A DNA stretch of 64,000 nucleotides from Saccharopolyspora montiporae (GCF_015209505.1 NZ_JADEYC010000023.1:61440-125439); one strand, 5' to 3'. Shown: positions 1-9,345, counted from the first letter of the stretch. A program made the numbers and translations. Notes: a model not told the origin generated them from the letters alone.

Positions 1-1486
1 TCGGGAAACCCCAGATGATGTGTCCGCCGCTCTCCCACTCGATCCGCTGGGCGCGACCGATCAGCTCGCGCCGCTCGTCCTCGTCGGTGGTGGCAGTGGC
101 CCGGTGCACCAGGTCGGTGAATTCCGGGTGTTCCCAGTGGGTTTCGTTGTAGGCGGACTCCGGGAGACTGCCTTGGGCCGCTTGGGCGAGGAAGTTGCGG
201 CTGAACCAGTAGTCCTGGGCGAAATCCCAGGACAGGTACATGTCGCCGAAGAACTCGCCGGTGTCCACCCGGCGGATCTGCACGGTGATCCCGGCGTCGG
301 CGGCCTGCTGGGCGAAGACCTGGGCGGCCTCGACCACCCCCGCGGCCACCGGTGAGGTCACGAGTTCCACGGTGAGGTTCTGCTTGCCCGCTTCGCGCAG
401 CAGCTGCCGCGCCTTGCGCACATCGCGCTCGCGCTGCGGGATGTCCTGGGCGTAGAGCGGGTCGGTGGGCGAGTACAGGTCGTTGCCGACGCGTCCGTGC
501 CCGCCGAGCACCTGCTGGATCATCTGCTGGCGGTCGACGACGAGCCGGAACGCCTGGCGCACCCGGACGTCGTCGAACGGCGGCCGGTCCACCCGCATGG
601 TGAACGGGATCCAGGAACCGGTCTCCGACTCCAGCAGCCGCAGGTTCGGGTCGGCCTCCAGCACGCGCAGCAGCCCGAGCGGGACCTGGTCGATGGCGTC
701 GACCTGCCCGCCCAGCAGCGCGTTGATCCGCGCCGTGTCGTCCGGGAAGTCGACGATGACCAGCTCGTCGGCGTAGGGCAGCCCGTCCTCCCAGTAGCCG
801 GGGTGGCGCACGAACACGCTCTGCTGACCGGGTTCGAAGCTGTCCAGCTTGAACGGGCCGGTACCGATCGGCCGGTCCGGGTCGTAGTCGGTGGGCACGA
901 TGCCGTTGGCGTATTCGGCGAGCTGCTCGGGCAGTGTGACGTCCGGTTCGGTCAGCGTCAGCCGGATCGTGCGCGGATCCAGCACCCGCATGCCGTCCCG
1001 GTCCAGCGCACCCAGGCCCTCGGCGCCGTTCTTCGGATCGGCCGGGTCGGTGATGCGCCGCAGCGAGTGCAGCACGTCCTCGGCGGTGAGCGGGCGCCCG
1101 TCGTGGAACTCGACGCCCTCGCGCAACCGGATCGTCCAGGTGCGCGCGCTGCCGTCGGACTCCGCGGACTCGGCCAGCGCGGGCTGCAGGCGGTACTCCT
1201 GGTCGTAGCGCAGCAGGGTGTCGTAGAGCTGGAAGATGCGGGCCTGGTCCGGATGCGTCACGGGTGCGTGCGCGTCCAGGGTGTCCTTGCTGGAACCTCC
1301 GACGACCCCGGCCCGCAGCCGCCCCCCGTACTGCGGGGGACCGGACGGCACCGGTGCTTTCTGGACCGCGCCACCGGCGCATCCGGTGAGCGCAGTGCCC
1401 GCTCCGACCACGCCGGCGCCTGCCGCGGCGTACCGGAGGAAATCGCGACGACTCGGGCCTGAGTTCGCCTGCCCTGAGCTCGGCAT
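1..1486 (-). CDS. Peptide-type ABC substrate-binding lipoprotein (family 5), C-terminus cut by window edge
   Basis: Extracytoplasmic binding component of a Dpp/Opp-type ABC importer; the ligand cannot be told from sequence. Only 495 codons are present because the gene runs off base 1. Residues 13-18 read RRDFLR, a twin-arginine motif, followed by a hydrophobic stretch and lipobox LTGC with Cys36, so a Tat-exported lipoprotein is expected. LREGVEFHDGRPLTAEDV and GTGPFKLDSFEPGQ are typical family-5 segments. The ATG at 1486 has GGGAGG 11 nt upstream. No permease or ATPase gene is seen in the window; partners would lie to the left. A second family-5 protein, with a Sec-type lipoprotein signal, lies at 5938-7695. 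Confidence 0.9.
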   Translation of the reverse strand, partial: MPSSGQANSGPSRRDFLRYAAAGAGVVGAGTALTGCAGGAVQKAPVPSGPPQYGGRLRAGVVGGSSKDTLDAHAPVTHPDQARIFQLYDTLLRYDQEYRLQPALAESAESDGSARTWTIRLREGVEFHDGRPLTAEDVLHSLRRITDPADPKNGAEGLGALDRDGMRVLDPRTIRLTLTEPDVTLPEQLAEYANGIVPTDYDPDRPIGTGPFKLDSFEPGQQSVFVRHPGYWEDGLPYADELVIVDFPDDTARINALLGGQVDAIDQVPLGLLRVLEADPNLRLLESETGSWIPFTMRVDRPPFDDVRVRQAFRLVVDRQQMIQQVLGGHGRVGNDLYSPTDPLYAQDIPQRERDVRKARQLLREAGKQNLTVELVTSPVAAGVVEAAQVFAQQAADAGITVQIRRVDTGEFFGDMYLSWDFAQDYWFSRNFLAQAAQGSLPESAYNETHWEHPEFTDLVHRATATTDEDERRELIGRAQRIEWESGGHIIWGFP

Positions 1487-1614
1487 CTGCGCGGAAACCT
1501 CCCGTGTTGTGCGGGGCGTACCGCGTCCGGCCGGTTCGCAGCAGCGCCTCCGGCTGCTGAACTGCGCGCCACAGCACGCGCGGCGAACGCCCCGCTCGCA
1601 TTGCGTCTTCGCTG

Positions 1615-1649
1615 CGATTGATTGATGAGTCAATCGAGTGCGTTGACTC
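1615..1649. promoter_or_regulatory. Nested inverted repeats upstream of the binding-protein gene (candidate operator)
   Basis: Three overlapping dyads share the core TTGA/TCAA: CGATTGA (1615-1621) with TCAATCG (1630-1636), GATTGA-TGAG-TCAATC (1620-1635), and GAGTCAA (1627-1633) with TTGACTC (1643-1649). They sit 130-165 nt before the divergent binding-protein start in an otherwise gene-free stretch (1487-1976) that is clearly AT-richer than its surroundings. The density of symmetric half-sites suggests a repressor site, but no cognate regulator is adjacent. The rest of 1487-1976 holds nothing else I can support. Confidence 0.4.
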
Positions 1650-1976
1650 TTACCGAAGGCTTTGGGCCTGTCAACCCGCCATATGCAGGCTCGATATGTC
1701 AAATGGTGTTGAGCTCGCCACGAGATCCGGGGCTGGGATCTTGCTACTTTCGCAACGATGGATCGCACGTCGCAGCGGTGCTGGCCTGAGTGTTCGCCGC
1801 TGCGCGCGGGGGTGCGCAGGCCGGTGCGCGCTGGGTGAAAATGTGATGCGCCTCACCGTCGTGTTGGTGCGGTGGCGAACGAGGTCACATTGCGCGTGGG
1901 TGACCGGGTGGTCGCCCGGCGCACTCGCCGAACCGCGTGCCGGGCCCGGGCGCCGGCTGCGGCAGGATGGTCCGCC

Positions 1977-2816
1977 GTGTCGGTGCTGCGGAACACGGGT
2001 CTGGTGCACGCCCCGCCGGAGGTGGTGGCGGCCGCGCTGCGGCACACCGCGACGGCCGAGACCGCCCTGGCGGCGGCCGGGGTGCGCGCCCGCGCCGCGG
2101 CCGGAACCGGGGAGCTGCTGGTGCCCGGCGACGAGCTGTCCTGGCGCGCCCGCATCGCCGGACTGCCCGTGCCGCTGACCACCCGGGTGCTGCGCGCCGA
2201 CACCACCGGCCTGTCCTCCGTCCTGGTGCGCGGCCCGCTGCCCGAGCTGGCGCACGACGGCCACCTCGTTGCGGCCGGTCCGCACACGCGGTTGACCGAC
2301 GCGGTGTCCTGGCGCGCCCCGTTCGGCGGTCTCGGCAGGCTGGCCGACGCGGCCGTGGTGCGGCGGTTCGTGCTGCGGCTGCTGCGGTCCCGGGTTGCGG
2401 TGGTGCGCGAGCTGGCCGAGTCGTGGGCGCGGCGGCGGATCGTCGTCGGCGCCGCGATCGTGCGCGACGGGCGGCTGCTGGTGCAGCAGCGCGCGCGGCC
2501 CGCCGAGCTCGCCGGGCGCTGGGAGCTGCCCGGAGGCCGGGTCGAGGACGGCGAGGACGAGCAGGACGCGGTGGTGCGCGAATGCGTCGAGGAGCTGGGG
2601 ATCGGCGTGCGCCCGCGCGGGCGGATCGGTACCGATGTCCCGCTCGGCGACCACCTGCTGCTGCGCGTGCACCTCGCGCGGCCCGCCGACGGGGCCACCG
2701 CGGCGGCCCTGGAGCACCGCCAGGTCCGCTGGGTGGGCGCCGCCGAGCTCGGCGAGCTCGACTGGCTGGACGCCGACCGGGTGCTGGTGCACTCGTTGCG
2801 CCCGCTGCTGCGGTGA
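1977..2816 (+). CDS. SRPBCC-NUDIX fusion protein, probable nucleotide pyrophosphohydrolase
   Basis: 279 residues from GTG 1977. Residues 1 to about 135 look like an SRPBCC (START-like, CoxG-type) helix-grip domain: LVHAPPEVVAAAL at the N-terminus and the closing PFGGLGRLADAAVVRRFVL helix. The C-terminal half is a NUDIX hydrolase with a complete box, GRVEDGEDEQDAVVRECVEE then LGI, matching Gx5Ex7REUxEExGU; such enzymes cleave nucleoside diphosphate-X bonds with Mg2+. The closest functional type may be MutT/CTP pyrophosphohydrolase, which is inference. An upstream in-frame ATG at 1872 would add 35 Arg/Ala-rich residues outside the domain, so I prefer 1977, which has CAGGAT eight bases upstream as in other leaderless genes here. 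Confidence 0.85.
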   Translation: MSVLRNTGLVHAPPEVVAAALRHTATAETALAAAGVRARAAAGTGELLVPGDELSWRARIAGLPVPLTTRVLRADTTGLSSVLVRGPLPELAHDGHLVAAGPHTRLTDAVSWRAPFGGLGRLADAAVVRRFVLRLLRSRVAVVRELAESWARRRIVVGAAIVRDGRLLVQQRARPAELAGRWELPGGRVEDGEDEQDAVVRECVEELGIGVRPRGRIGTDVPLGDHLLLRVHLARPADGATAAALEHRQVRWVGAAELGELDWLDADRVLVHSLRPLLR

Positions 2817-2950
2817 AATCCGCGCGTTCGGGACAATTCCGCGCCGCATTCCGAACAATTGGGCGAACGTCGCTGGGTGCGGCGGTCATTTCCTGATCCG
2901 ATCGGGCGTGATGATCGGCAGCCGCCGGGATGCGGAGTTACCGTGAAGGA

Positions 2951-3262
2951 ATGTATGTGGTCTTGCTGCAGTACACGGCTCCGGAAACCGAGATCGACAC
3001 GCGTCTCGTGGATCACTACGAATGGGTCACCCGGCATTACGACGCGGGTGACTTCATCGCCGCCGGGCACCGGCACCCGCGCAGCGGCGGGGTGATCATC
3101 GCCCGCGCGATGTCCCGCGGCAGGTTGGACGCCATCCTGGCCACCGACCCGTTCGCCCTGCACAAACTGGCCCGCTACGAGGTCGTCGAGTTCGAGGCGC
3201 TGCGCACCGTCCCCGAGCTCGCCAAGTACGCGGACCGGCTGGAACCCGCGGCCTCCGAGTAG
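2951..3262 (+). CDS. YciI-like (YCII-related) protein
   Basis: 103-residue ferredoxin-like-fold protein of the YciI family, cytoplasmic, exact reaction unknown. It opens MYVVLLQYTAPETEI, typical of the family, and carries the conserved glycine-rich strand GDFIAAGHRHPRSGGVIIA followed by ATDPFALHKLARYEVVEF (the YciI D-P-F helix). An in-frame ATG at 2930 would add seven residues. The ATG at 2951 is preferred because TACCGT lies six bases before it (2939-2944), the leaderless arrangement seen repeatedly in this window. The gene stands alone between the NUDIX fusion and typA. Confidence 0.75.
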   Translation: MYVVLLQYTAPETEIDTRLVDHYEWVTRHYDAGDFIAAGHRHPRSGGVIIARAMSRGRLDAILATDPFALHKLARYEVVEFEALRTVPELAKYADRLEPAASE

Positions 3263-3807
3263 CGGGCAGCCGCCCGCGGAAGGGAAACCCCGGCGAACGC
3301 GCCCGCGGACGGCAATTCGTCGCCCGGAACCGCGTGCGGTGATTGTTTTGCCCTTTCTTTGAACTCCCTTGGTGATTTCTCCGCGCGGCTTCGGATTCCT
3401 TCGCACGATCGGGCAGTCGGGAGTTTTCGATCGCGCGGGCGGTGCTGTTCCGTGCTCGCCGAATTCGATCGCGAGCAACCGCGTCCGGGTGGGTGACCGG
3501 GCCGTCGCGCCTCGATGCGAGGCGCGGCTGCCCGGTGGCCGTCCCGGCCCGGGAACGCGAGCCCCGCACGCTTCCGCCGCGCCGCGTGTGCGGTGTCTCA
3601 CCGGCCCGCCGCGGTGTTCGCGCGCACGCGCCGGACACCTGCTGCGGGCGTTGCCCTATCCTGGACGAGGCCGCGCGTCGACCTGAGCGGCCCCGCTGCC
3701 GCGGGGCGCCGCCTGTGTGAGCTCCGCAGTCGCGGTGCCGCGGAGCCCCGGCCGAACCGTCGACGAACCCGCCGCGCCACGTTCCTCGTCGATCCAGGAG
3801 TATTCGC
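3263..3807. other. Gene-free stretch before typA, with probable typA promoter
   Basis: No convincing gene on either strand: open frames here lack family features and ribosome sites. The first part (3330-3440) is unusually AT-rich for the window. TATCCT at 3657-3662 is a good -10 hexamer for typA, which would give a leader of about 140 nt. Inside that leader GCTCCGC and GCGGAGC (about 3720-3746) can pair as a 7-bp stem. AGGAG at 3796-3800 is the typA ribosome-binding site. Confidence 0.5.
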
Positions 3808-5712
3808 GTGTCCGCCACCCCAAATCGCAGTGACCTGCGCAACGTCGCGATCGTCGCGCACGTCGACCACGGCAAGACCACCTTGGTCGACGCGATGCTG
3901 CGGCAGTCCGGCGCCTTCGGCGAGCGGGCCGACCCGGTCGACCGCGTGATGGACTCCAATGACCTGGAGCGCGAGAAGGGCATCACGATCCTCGCCAAGA
4001 ACACCGCCATCCGCCGCGAGACCGAAGGCGGGCCGGTGACCATCAACGTGGTCGACACCCCCGGCCACGCCGACTTCGGCGGCGAGGTGGAGCGCGCGCT
4101 GTCCATGGTGGACGGTGTCGTGCTGCTGGTCGACGCCAGCGAGGGTCCGCTGCCGCAGACCCGGTTCGTGCTGCGCAAGACGCTGGCCGCCGGGCTTCCG
4201 GTGATCCTCGTGGTGAACAAGGTCGACCGCCCGGACGCTCGCTGCGCCGAGGTGGTGGACGAGACGCACGACCTGCTGCTCGAACTCGCCTCCGAGCTCG
4301 ACGACGGGGAGACCCAGCTGGACATGGAGGCCGTGCTCGACCTGCCCGTCATCTACGCCTCCGCGCGCGCGGGCCGTGCCGGGCTGGCCCGGCCGGTCGA
4401 CGGCGAGCCCCCGGAGGACGGCAACCTGGACGCCCTGTTCGAGGTGCTGCTCAAGCACGTCCCCGCCCCGCGGGTCGACCTGGACTCCCCGCTGCAGGCG
4501 CTGGTCACCAACCTGGACGCGTCCTCGTTCCTCGGCCGTATCGCGCTGTGCCGGATCCAATCCGGCACGCTGCGCAAGGGGCAGACCGTCGGCTGGTGCC
4601 GCGAGGACGGCAGCGTGCAGAAGGTCCGGCTCACCGAGCTGCTCATCACCGAGAACCTCGACCGCGTCCCGTGCGCGGAAGCCTCGGCCGGTGACCTGGT
4701 GGCCATCGCGGGCATCCCGGACATCACCATCGGCGACACGCTCGCCGACCCGGACGACCCGCGGCCGATGGAGCGCATCACGGTCGACGACCCGGCGATC
4801 TCGCTGACCATCGGTGCGAACAACTCCCCGCTGACCGGGCGCAACGGCGGCACCAAGGTCACCGCGCGCCAGGTCAAGGCCCGGCTGGACGCCGAGCTCA
4901 TCGGCAACGTGAGCATGAAGGTCGTGCCGACCGAGCAGCCCGACGCCTGGGAGGTCCAGGGCCGCGGCGAGCTCGCACTGGCGGTGCTGGTGGAGACCAT
5001 GCGCCGGGAGGGCTTCGAACTCACCGTCGGCAAGCCGCAGGTCGTCACCAAGACCATCGACGGCAAGCTGTGCGAGCCCTTCGAGCGGCTGAGCATCGAC
5101 TCCCCGGAGGAGCACCTCGGCGCGATCACCCAGTTGCTGGCCGGGCGCAAGGGCAAGATGGAGACGATGGACGGGCACGGCACCGGCCGGATCAAGCTCG
5201 TGTACGTGGTGCCCGCCCGCGGACTGATCGGTTTCCGCACCGACTTCCTCACCGAGACCCGCGGCACCGGCATCTCGAACCACGTCTTCGAGGGCTACTT
5301 CCCGTGGGTCGGTGAACTGCGCACCCGGCACACCGGTTCGCTGGTGGCCGACCGGGCGGGCGCGGCGACCAGCTACGCGCTGATGCAGTTGTCCGACCGC
5401 GGCACGTTCTTCGTCGAGCCGGGCAACGAGGTCTACGAGGGCATGGTCGTGGGCGAGAACCCGCGCGCCGAGGACCTCGACGTGAACATCTCCAAGGAGA
5501 AGAAGCTCACCAACATGCGTTCGGCCGGGTCGGAGGAGCTGGAGCGCTTGGCCCGTCCGCACGCCCTCGGGCTGGAGGAAGCGCTGGAGTTCTGCTCCGC
5601 CGACGAGTGCGTCGAGGTGGGGCCGAACGTGATCCGCGTGCGCAAGACCACGCTGGACGGCACCACCCGGTCCCGCGAGCGTTCCCGCGCCAAGGCCCGC
5701 GACAACGGCTGA
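3808..5712 (+). CDS. typA: Translational GTPase TypA/BipA
   Basis: 634-residue ribosome-associated GTPase involved in 50S assembly and stress or cold adaptation in other bacteria. G1 AHVDHGKTT is at residues 17-25, the switch REKGITI follows, then G3 [15 protein letters not shown] and G4 NKVDRPDA. Domains II, III and V and the TypA-specific C-terminal part follow, including [18 protein letters not shown]. Length is normal for the family. The start is GTG 3808 with AGGAG seven bases upstream. A strong hairpin terminator follows at 5730-5768, so it is probably transcribed alone. As in mycobacteria, the next gene is an lpqW-like lipoprotein. Confidence 0.97.
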   Translation: MSATPNRSDLRNVAIVAHVDHGKTTLVDAMLRQSGAFGERADPVDRVMDSNDLEREKGITILAKNTAIRRETEGGPVTINVVDTPGHADFGGEVERALSMVDGVVLLVDASEGPLPQTRFVLRKTLAAGLPVILVVNKVDRPDARCAEVVDETHDLLLELASELDDGETQLDMEAVLDLPVIYASARAGRAGLARPVDGEPPEDGNLDALFEVLLKHVPAPRVDLDSPLQALVTNLDASSFLGRIALCRIQSGTLRKGQTVGWCREDGSVQKVRLTELLITENLDRVPCAEASAGDLVAIAGIPDITIGDTLADPDDPRPMERITVDDPAISLTIGANNSPLTGRNGGTKVTARQVKARLDAELIGNVSMKVVPTEQPDAWEVQGRGELALAVLVETMRREGFELTVGKPQVVTKTIDGKLCEPFERLSIDSPEEHLGAITQLLAGRKGKMETMDGHGTGRIKLVYVVPARGLIGFRTDFLTETRGTGISNHVFEGYFPWVGELRTRHTGSLVADRAGAATSYALMQLSDRGTFFVEPGNEVYEGMVVGENPRAEDLDVNISKEKKLTNMRSAGSEELERLARPHALGLEEALEFCSADECVEVGPNVIRVRKTTLDGTTRSRERSRAKARDNG

Positions 5713-5729
5713 GGCTCGTGCACCACCGG

Positions 5730-5768
5730 CGCGCCCGGTCCGGTCGCTGCGGCACCGGGCCGGGCGCG
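5730..5768 (+). terminator. Hairpin terminator of typA
   Basis: CGCGCCCGGTCCGGT (5730-5744) pairs with ACCGGGCCGGGCGCG (5754-5768) through 15 pairs including one G-U; the loop is 9 nt. It starts 18 nt after the typA stop. There is no long T tract, as is usual in high-GC actinomycetes. Confidence 0.7.
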
Positions 5769-5937
5769 TTCGTGTCGTCCCGCAGCAGGTGCCCTCGCCA
5801 CCTGCGAGAATGCCCGCCATCGGGGCCCCGGTGTCGGTCCCGGCCGCGGGGGCCGCAACCATGGGACGACCGGCGCCGTCCGCGCCGGAGCCCGGTCGTG
5901 GCGGCGGCCCGGGCGCGCTGACGAGGGGAGGACCGGC

Positions 5938-7695
5938 GTGTTCCAGGGACGGCGTCGGCCGTGGGCAGCGGTCTCCCTGTTCGCGACCGCGACCTGCCTC
6001 CTGGCCGCCTGCAGCAACGCCCCGCCACCGCCGGTGGTCTCCGAACCACCACCGGACGCACCGTCCACCACCACCAGCGCGCCGCCCGAGCAGCCGATGC
6101 CGGTCGAGGTCGTGGTCGGTGTGGACGAGCTGGAAGGCGGGTTCAACCCGCACGCGCTCGCCGACATGTCGCCGACCAGTTCCGCGCTGGCCGATCTGAT
6201 GCTGCCGTCGGTGTTCCGGCCCGCCGAGGACGGCAGCCTGCAGCTGGACACGACGCTCATGGAGTCGGCCGAGGTCGTGCCCGGCACCGACGACTTCACC
6301 GTCCGCTACGACATCCAGCGCCAGGCCAGCTGGTCGGACGGCGCGCCGATCGCCGCCGAGGACTTCGTCTACCTGTGGGAGCAGTTGCGCTCGCAGCCCG
6401 GCGTCGCCGAGCCCGCCGGTTACCGGTTGATCGAGGACGTCGCCTCGCGGCGCGGTGGCAAGACCGTCGAGGTGACCTTCGAGCGCCCGTATCCGGGCTG
6501 GCGGACGCTGTTCGACAACCTGCTGCCCGCGCACCTACTGCGGGACGCACCGCGTGGCTGGTCGACCGTGCTCGACGACGGCTACCCGGCGTCCGGCGGG
6601 CCGTTCGCCATCCGCCAGGTCGACCTCGACCGCGGTGAGATCGTGCTGGAGCGCAACGACCGCTTCTGGGGCGAACCCGCGCGCTCGGACCGGCTCGTGC
6701 TGCGCGCGGTGGACAACGCGCGCCAGGTCGAGGCGTTGCGCAGCGGGGACAGCCACATGGCGCTGTTCGGCGCGGACGCCGCCACCATGCGTTCGCTGGA
6801 GGAGCTCGGCGACACCGTCGACCTCATCAACATGCCGCGCCCCGTGACGATGGAGCTGCTGCTGCGCCCGGACAGCCGCGGCATGTCCGATCCCGGCGTG
6901 CGCGGCGCGGTCACCGCCGCGCTGGACCGCAACCGGCTCGTGGAGGCCGGCACCGGTGGTCGGCCCGCGGGCCAGCTGCCCGCGCACGCCCAGGTGCTCT
7001 CGCCGTCCGAGGAGGCCTACCGGCCGACCGAGCCGCCGGGCGCGATCCCGCCGGCGCCCGATCCGCAGCGCGTCGAACGGCTGCTGACCGAGGCGGGCTA
7101 CGAGCGCAGCGCGGGAGCGTGGCTGCGGGACGGCCGCCCGCTCAACCTGGTCATCGCGGCCCCGTTCGAGCACGAGTCCTACATCGCCATCGCCGAGACG
7201 GCGGCCGAGCAGCTGCGCGCGCAGGGCATCCAGGCCACCGTGGTCACGCCGACCGGGGACCAGCTCTTCGGCGACATGCTGGCCGCCGACCCGCGCTCGA
7301 CCGGTACCGGCGGTGCCGGGTCCGTGGACATGGCCGTCGCCCCGCGCCCGGCGGGTGGGGATCCGGCGTCGATGCTCGCCTCGGCCTACGGCTGCCCGGG
7401 CGTGTCCCCGGGTGGGGAGACGCCGTTCCCGTACAACGCCGCGGGCTTCTGCGACCGGCTGCTGCAGCCCACCATCGAGGCCGGCCTCAGCGGTGAGGTG
7501 CCGTTCGACAAGGTCTCCGACGAGGTCGAATCGGTGCTGTGGCGCGACGCCGTTGCGGTACCGCTGTACCAGCAGGCCCAGGTGCTGGCCGTGCGCAAGG
7601 AGGTCGAGGGGGTGCGGCCCGGCAACGGGTTCGCCGGACCGTTCTCCACCGCGGCGCAGTGGTTGGGCACGCACGCCGACGACGACGGCTACTGA
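5938..7695 (+). CDS. lpqW: LpqW-like family-5 substrate-binding lipoprotein
   Basis: 585-residue secreted lipoprotein. The start is GTG 5938 with GGGGAGGA just upstream. The signal peptide ends in LLAAC with Cys25 lipidated, followed by a Pro/Ser/Thr-rich linker (residues 27-50) and an SBP family-5 fold (SWSDGAPIAAEDFVYLWEQL; SGGPFAIRQVDLDRGEIVL). No transporter permease is nearby. Position between typA and mshB matches M. tuberculosis lpqW (Rv1166, from memory), whose product does not import peptides but modulates phosphatidylinositol mannoside and lipoarabinomannan synthesis. Orthology is therefore inferred mainly from synteny; an ordinary peptide-binding role remains possible. Confidence 0.8.
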   Translation: MFQGRRRPWAAVSLFATATCLLAACSNAPPPPVVSEPPPDAPSTTTSAPPEQPMPVEVVVGVDELEGGFNPHALADMSPTSSALADLMLPSVFRPAEDGSLQLDTTLMESAEVVPGTDDFTVRYDIQRQASWSDGAPIAAEDFVYLWEQLRSQPGVAEPAGYRLIEDVASRRGGKTVEVTFERPYPGWRTLFDNLLPAHLLRDAPRGWSTVLDDGYPASGGPFAIRQVDLDRGEIVLERNDRFWGEPARSDRLVLRAVDNARQVEALRSGDSHMALFGADAATMRSLEELGDTVDLINMPRPVTMELLLRPDSRGMSDPGVRGAVTAALDRNRLVEAGTGGRPAGQLPAHAQVLSPSEEAYRPTEPPGAIPPAPDPQRVERLLTEAGYERSAGAWLRDGRPLNLVIAAPFEHESYIAIAETAAEQLRAQGIQATVVTPTGDQLFGDMLAADPRSTGTGGAGSVDMAVAPRPAGGDPASMLASAYGCPGVSPGGETPFPYNAAGFCDRLLQPTIEAGLSGEVPFDKVSDEVESVLWRDAVAVPLYQQAQVLAVRKEVEGVRPGNGFAGPFSTAAQWLGTHADDDGY

Positions 7696-7749
7696 GCGGG
7701 CCGCGCCCCGCGCATCGGCGCCCGGCCGGGCGGTGCATAGGCTGGGGAC

Positions 7750-8652
7750 GTGACGCTGACGGCTCCTCCTCGGTTGTTGCTGGTGCACGCGCATCCGGAC
7801 GACGAAACGCTGTGGACCGGCGGCACGATCGCCCGCTACGCCGCGCGCGGTGTGCAGGTGATCGTGGTGACCTGCACGCTCGGCGAAGAGGGTGAGGTCA
7901 TCCCGGAGAGCCTGCGCGGTCTGGCCGCCGATCGGGCCGACCAGCTCGGCGGCTACCGGGTCGGCGAACTGCGCTCGGCCTGCGCCGCGCTGCACGTGAC
8001 CGACCACCGGTTCCTCGGCGGGATCGGGTGCTGGCGCGATTCCGGGATGCTGTGGGCCGAGCCGGGCCGGGCCACCGCGCTGCCGGACGCGCACCCGCGG
8101 GCGTTCGCGGTCGGTGACCGCGCTGCGCAGACCGCGGCCCTGACCGACGTCCTGCGCGAGTTCAGACCGCAGGTCGTGGTCAGCTACGCGGCCGACGGCG
8201 GCTACGGGCACCCGGACCACGTGCGCGCGCACGAGGTGACGGTGGCCGCGGCCGCGGACGTCCCCGATGTGCAGCGGGTCTTCTACTCGGTGCCCTCGCG
8301 CGGGGCGATCACCGCCGGGCTGGGCGCGCTGCGGGGCGCGCCGGACCTGCCGTTCCACCTGCCCGAACCGCACGAGCTGGCCGGGGTGGACGACGCGTCG
8401 GTGGACGCGGTGCTGGACGTGACCGAGCACCTGCCCGCCAAGATGAGCGCGCTGCGGGCGCACGGCACCCAGGTGCAGGTGTGGGCGGACCGCTGGGACG
8501 GCGGTGCCGGGGTGGCCGCGTACGCGCTGTCCAACGGCATCGCGCACCCGGTCGTGCGCACCGAGCACTTCGTGCTGGGCGCCGGTGATCCGCAGGGGTG
8601 CGGCAGCGACCTGTTCGGCGGGCTGGGCGTGCTCGGGACGGAGCCGCGATGA
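7750..8652 (+). CDS. mshB: N-acetyl-GlcN-Ins deacetylase MshB (mycothiol biosynthesis)
   Basis: Zinc deacetylase of the PIG-L/LmbE fold that removes acetyl from 1-O-(2-acetamido-2-deoxyglucosyl)-myo-inositol, the second committed step to mycothiol. HAHPDDET near the N-terminus supplies two zinc ligands (His15, Asp18) and the Asp17 base; the third ligand is a His in YGHPDHVRAHEV at about residue 155. Length (300) is as expected. TAGGCT (7738-7743) sits six bases before the GTG, implying a leaderless transcript. The stop overlaps the next ATG by four bases, so the small membrane protein that follows is translationally coupled. Confidence 0.95.
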   Translation: MTLTAPPRLLLVHAHPDDETLWTGGTIARYAARGVQVIVVTCTLGEEGEVIPESLRGLAADRADQLGGYRVGELRSACAALHVTDHRFLGGIGCWRDSGMLWAEPGRATALPDAHPRAFAVGDRAAQTAALTDVLREFRPQVVVSYAADGGYGHPDHVRAHEVTVAAAADVPDVQRVFYSVPSRGAITAGLGALRGAPDLPFHLPEPHELAGVDDASVDAVLDVTEHLPAKMSALRAHGTQVQVWADRWDGGAGVAAYALSNGIAHPVVRTEHFVLGAGDPQGCGSDLFGGLGVLGTEPR

Positions 8653-9008
8653 CCGCGCGCGATCGCGTCCTGCTGGGCGTCCTGGTGCTCGACGCCGTGC
8701 TGCTGGCGGTGCTGGAACTGCTGTTCCTGCCGTTGTGGCTGGGTACCGTGCAGTTCCCGATCACGGCCGCGGTCGCGGCGGTGACCACGCCGCTGCTGGT
8801 GGCCGAGGCCGCCCGGTTGTCCCGGAGCAGGTTGGTGGCCGCCGCGCCGCTGCTGGCGTGGCTGGTGGCGATGTTCGTGTTCGGTGTGCTCGGCCCCGGT
8901 GGGGACATCGTGCTCATCGGCGACTGGCGCGCCCTGCTGCTGATCGGTGGCGGAGCGCTGCCGGGGGCCATGATGCTCGGCATCCAGCTGGGCAAGCGCG
9001 GGATCTGA
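8649..9008 (+). CDS. Small four-helix membrane protein (Rv1171-like)
   Basis: 119 residues, starting at the ATG that overlaps the mshB stop. Hydrophobic segments at about 7-27, 30-48, 60-80 and 90-112 suggest four membrane helices with short loops; no catalytic motif is visible. The position directly after mshB matches M. tuberculosis Rv1171 (from memory), also of unknown function. Coupling to mshB hints at a link with mycothiol or envelope redox, but that is only context. Confidence 0.8.
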   Translation: MTARDRVLLGVLVLDAVLLAVLELLFLPLWLGTVQFPITAAVAAVTTPLLVAEAARLSRSRLVAAAPLLAWLVAMFVFGVLGPGGDIVLIGDWRALLLIGGGALPGAMMLGIQLGKRGI

Positions 9009-9199
9009 CGCCTGCGGCGCGGGATTGCGACGCATGGGTGTGGTGAACGGCACCCGCTCCGCGGGCCGGTGCGCCTCCCGCCGCCGGGTGGCGGTGCGCC
9101 GAGCCCGCTGCCACCGTCGATGCAGTGGGGTTACCCGAGGGTACGGGCGCGCTGCCATGGCGCGCCGGTGCGTGATCGGCTGAGCGGCCGCCGTTCTGG

Positions 9200-9232
9200 T
9201 TTACGCCGTTAACCGCCGAGCACTAGAGTGCT
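9200..9232 (+). promoter_or_regulatory. Candidate promoter with overlapping palindrome upstream of fdxC
   Basis: TTTACG (9200-9205) and TAGAGT (9224-9229) are spaced by 18 bp, a reasonable housekeeping promoter. The -10 lies inside a perfect inverted repeat AGCACT-AG-AGTGCT (9219-9232), so a bound factor would block it. A second possible -10, TACTGT, occurs near 9280. The gap 9009-9345 contains no gene. Confidence 0.45.
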
Positions 9233-9345
9233 GCGGGCTCCCGCGCTGTGGACCAGTTACGTGCGTGCGGGGCAGGAGAGATACTGTCAGTTGTCGCGTC
9301 AGGAGATTCCTGCGCGGTGACAACGCTTCGAGCAGGAGATCAACC

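Noticed and set aside
497..1462. 321-residue plus-strand open frame at the left end
   Set aside because: It is the shadow of the minus-strand binding protein, which has a Tat motif, a lipobox and family-5 domains; the plus frame has none.
1872..1976. Upstream ATG for the SRPBCC-NUDIX gene
   Set aside because: Adds 35 Arg/Ala-rich residues ahead of the domain; GTG 1977 starts right at the SRPBCC strand.
3369..3686. Possible small gene before typA
   Set aside because: No domain, no ribosome site, and the frame covers the likely typA -10 region.
9219..9232. CIRCE (HrcA) element, because of GCACT...AGTGC half-sites
   Set aside because: CIRCE has a roughly 9-bp spacer and TTAGCACTC/GAGTGCTAA arms; here the spacer is 2 bp and the flanks differ, and no heat-shock gene follows.
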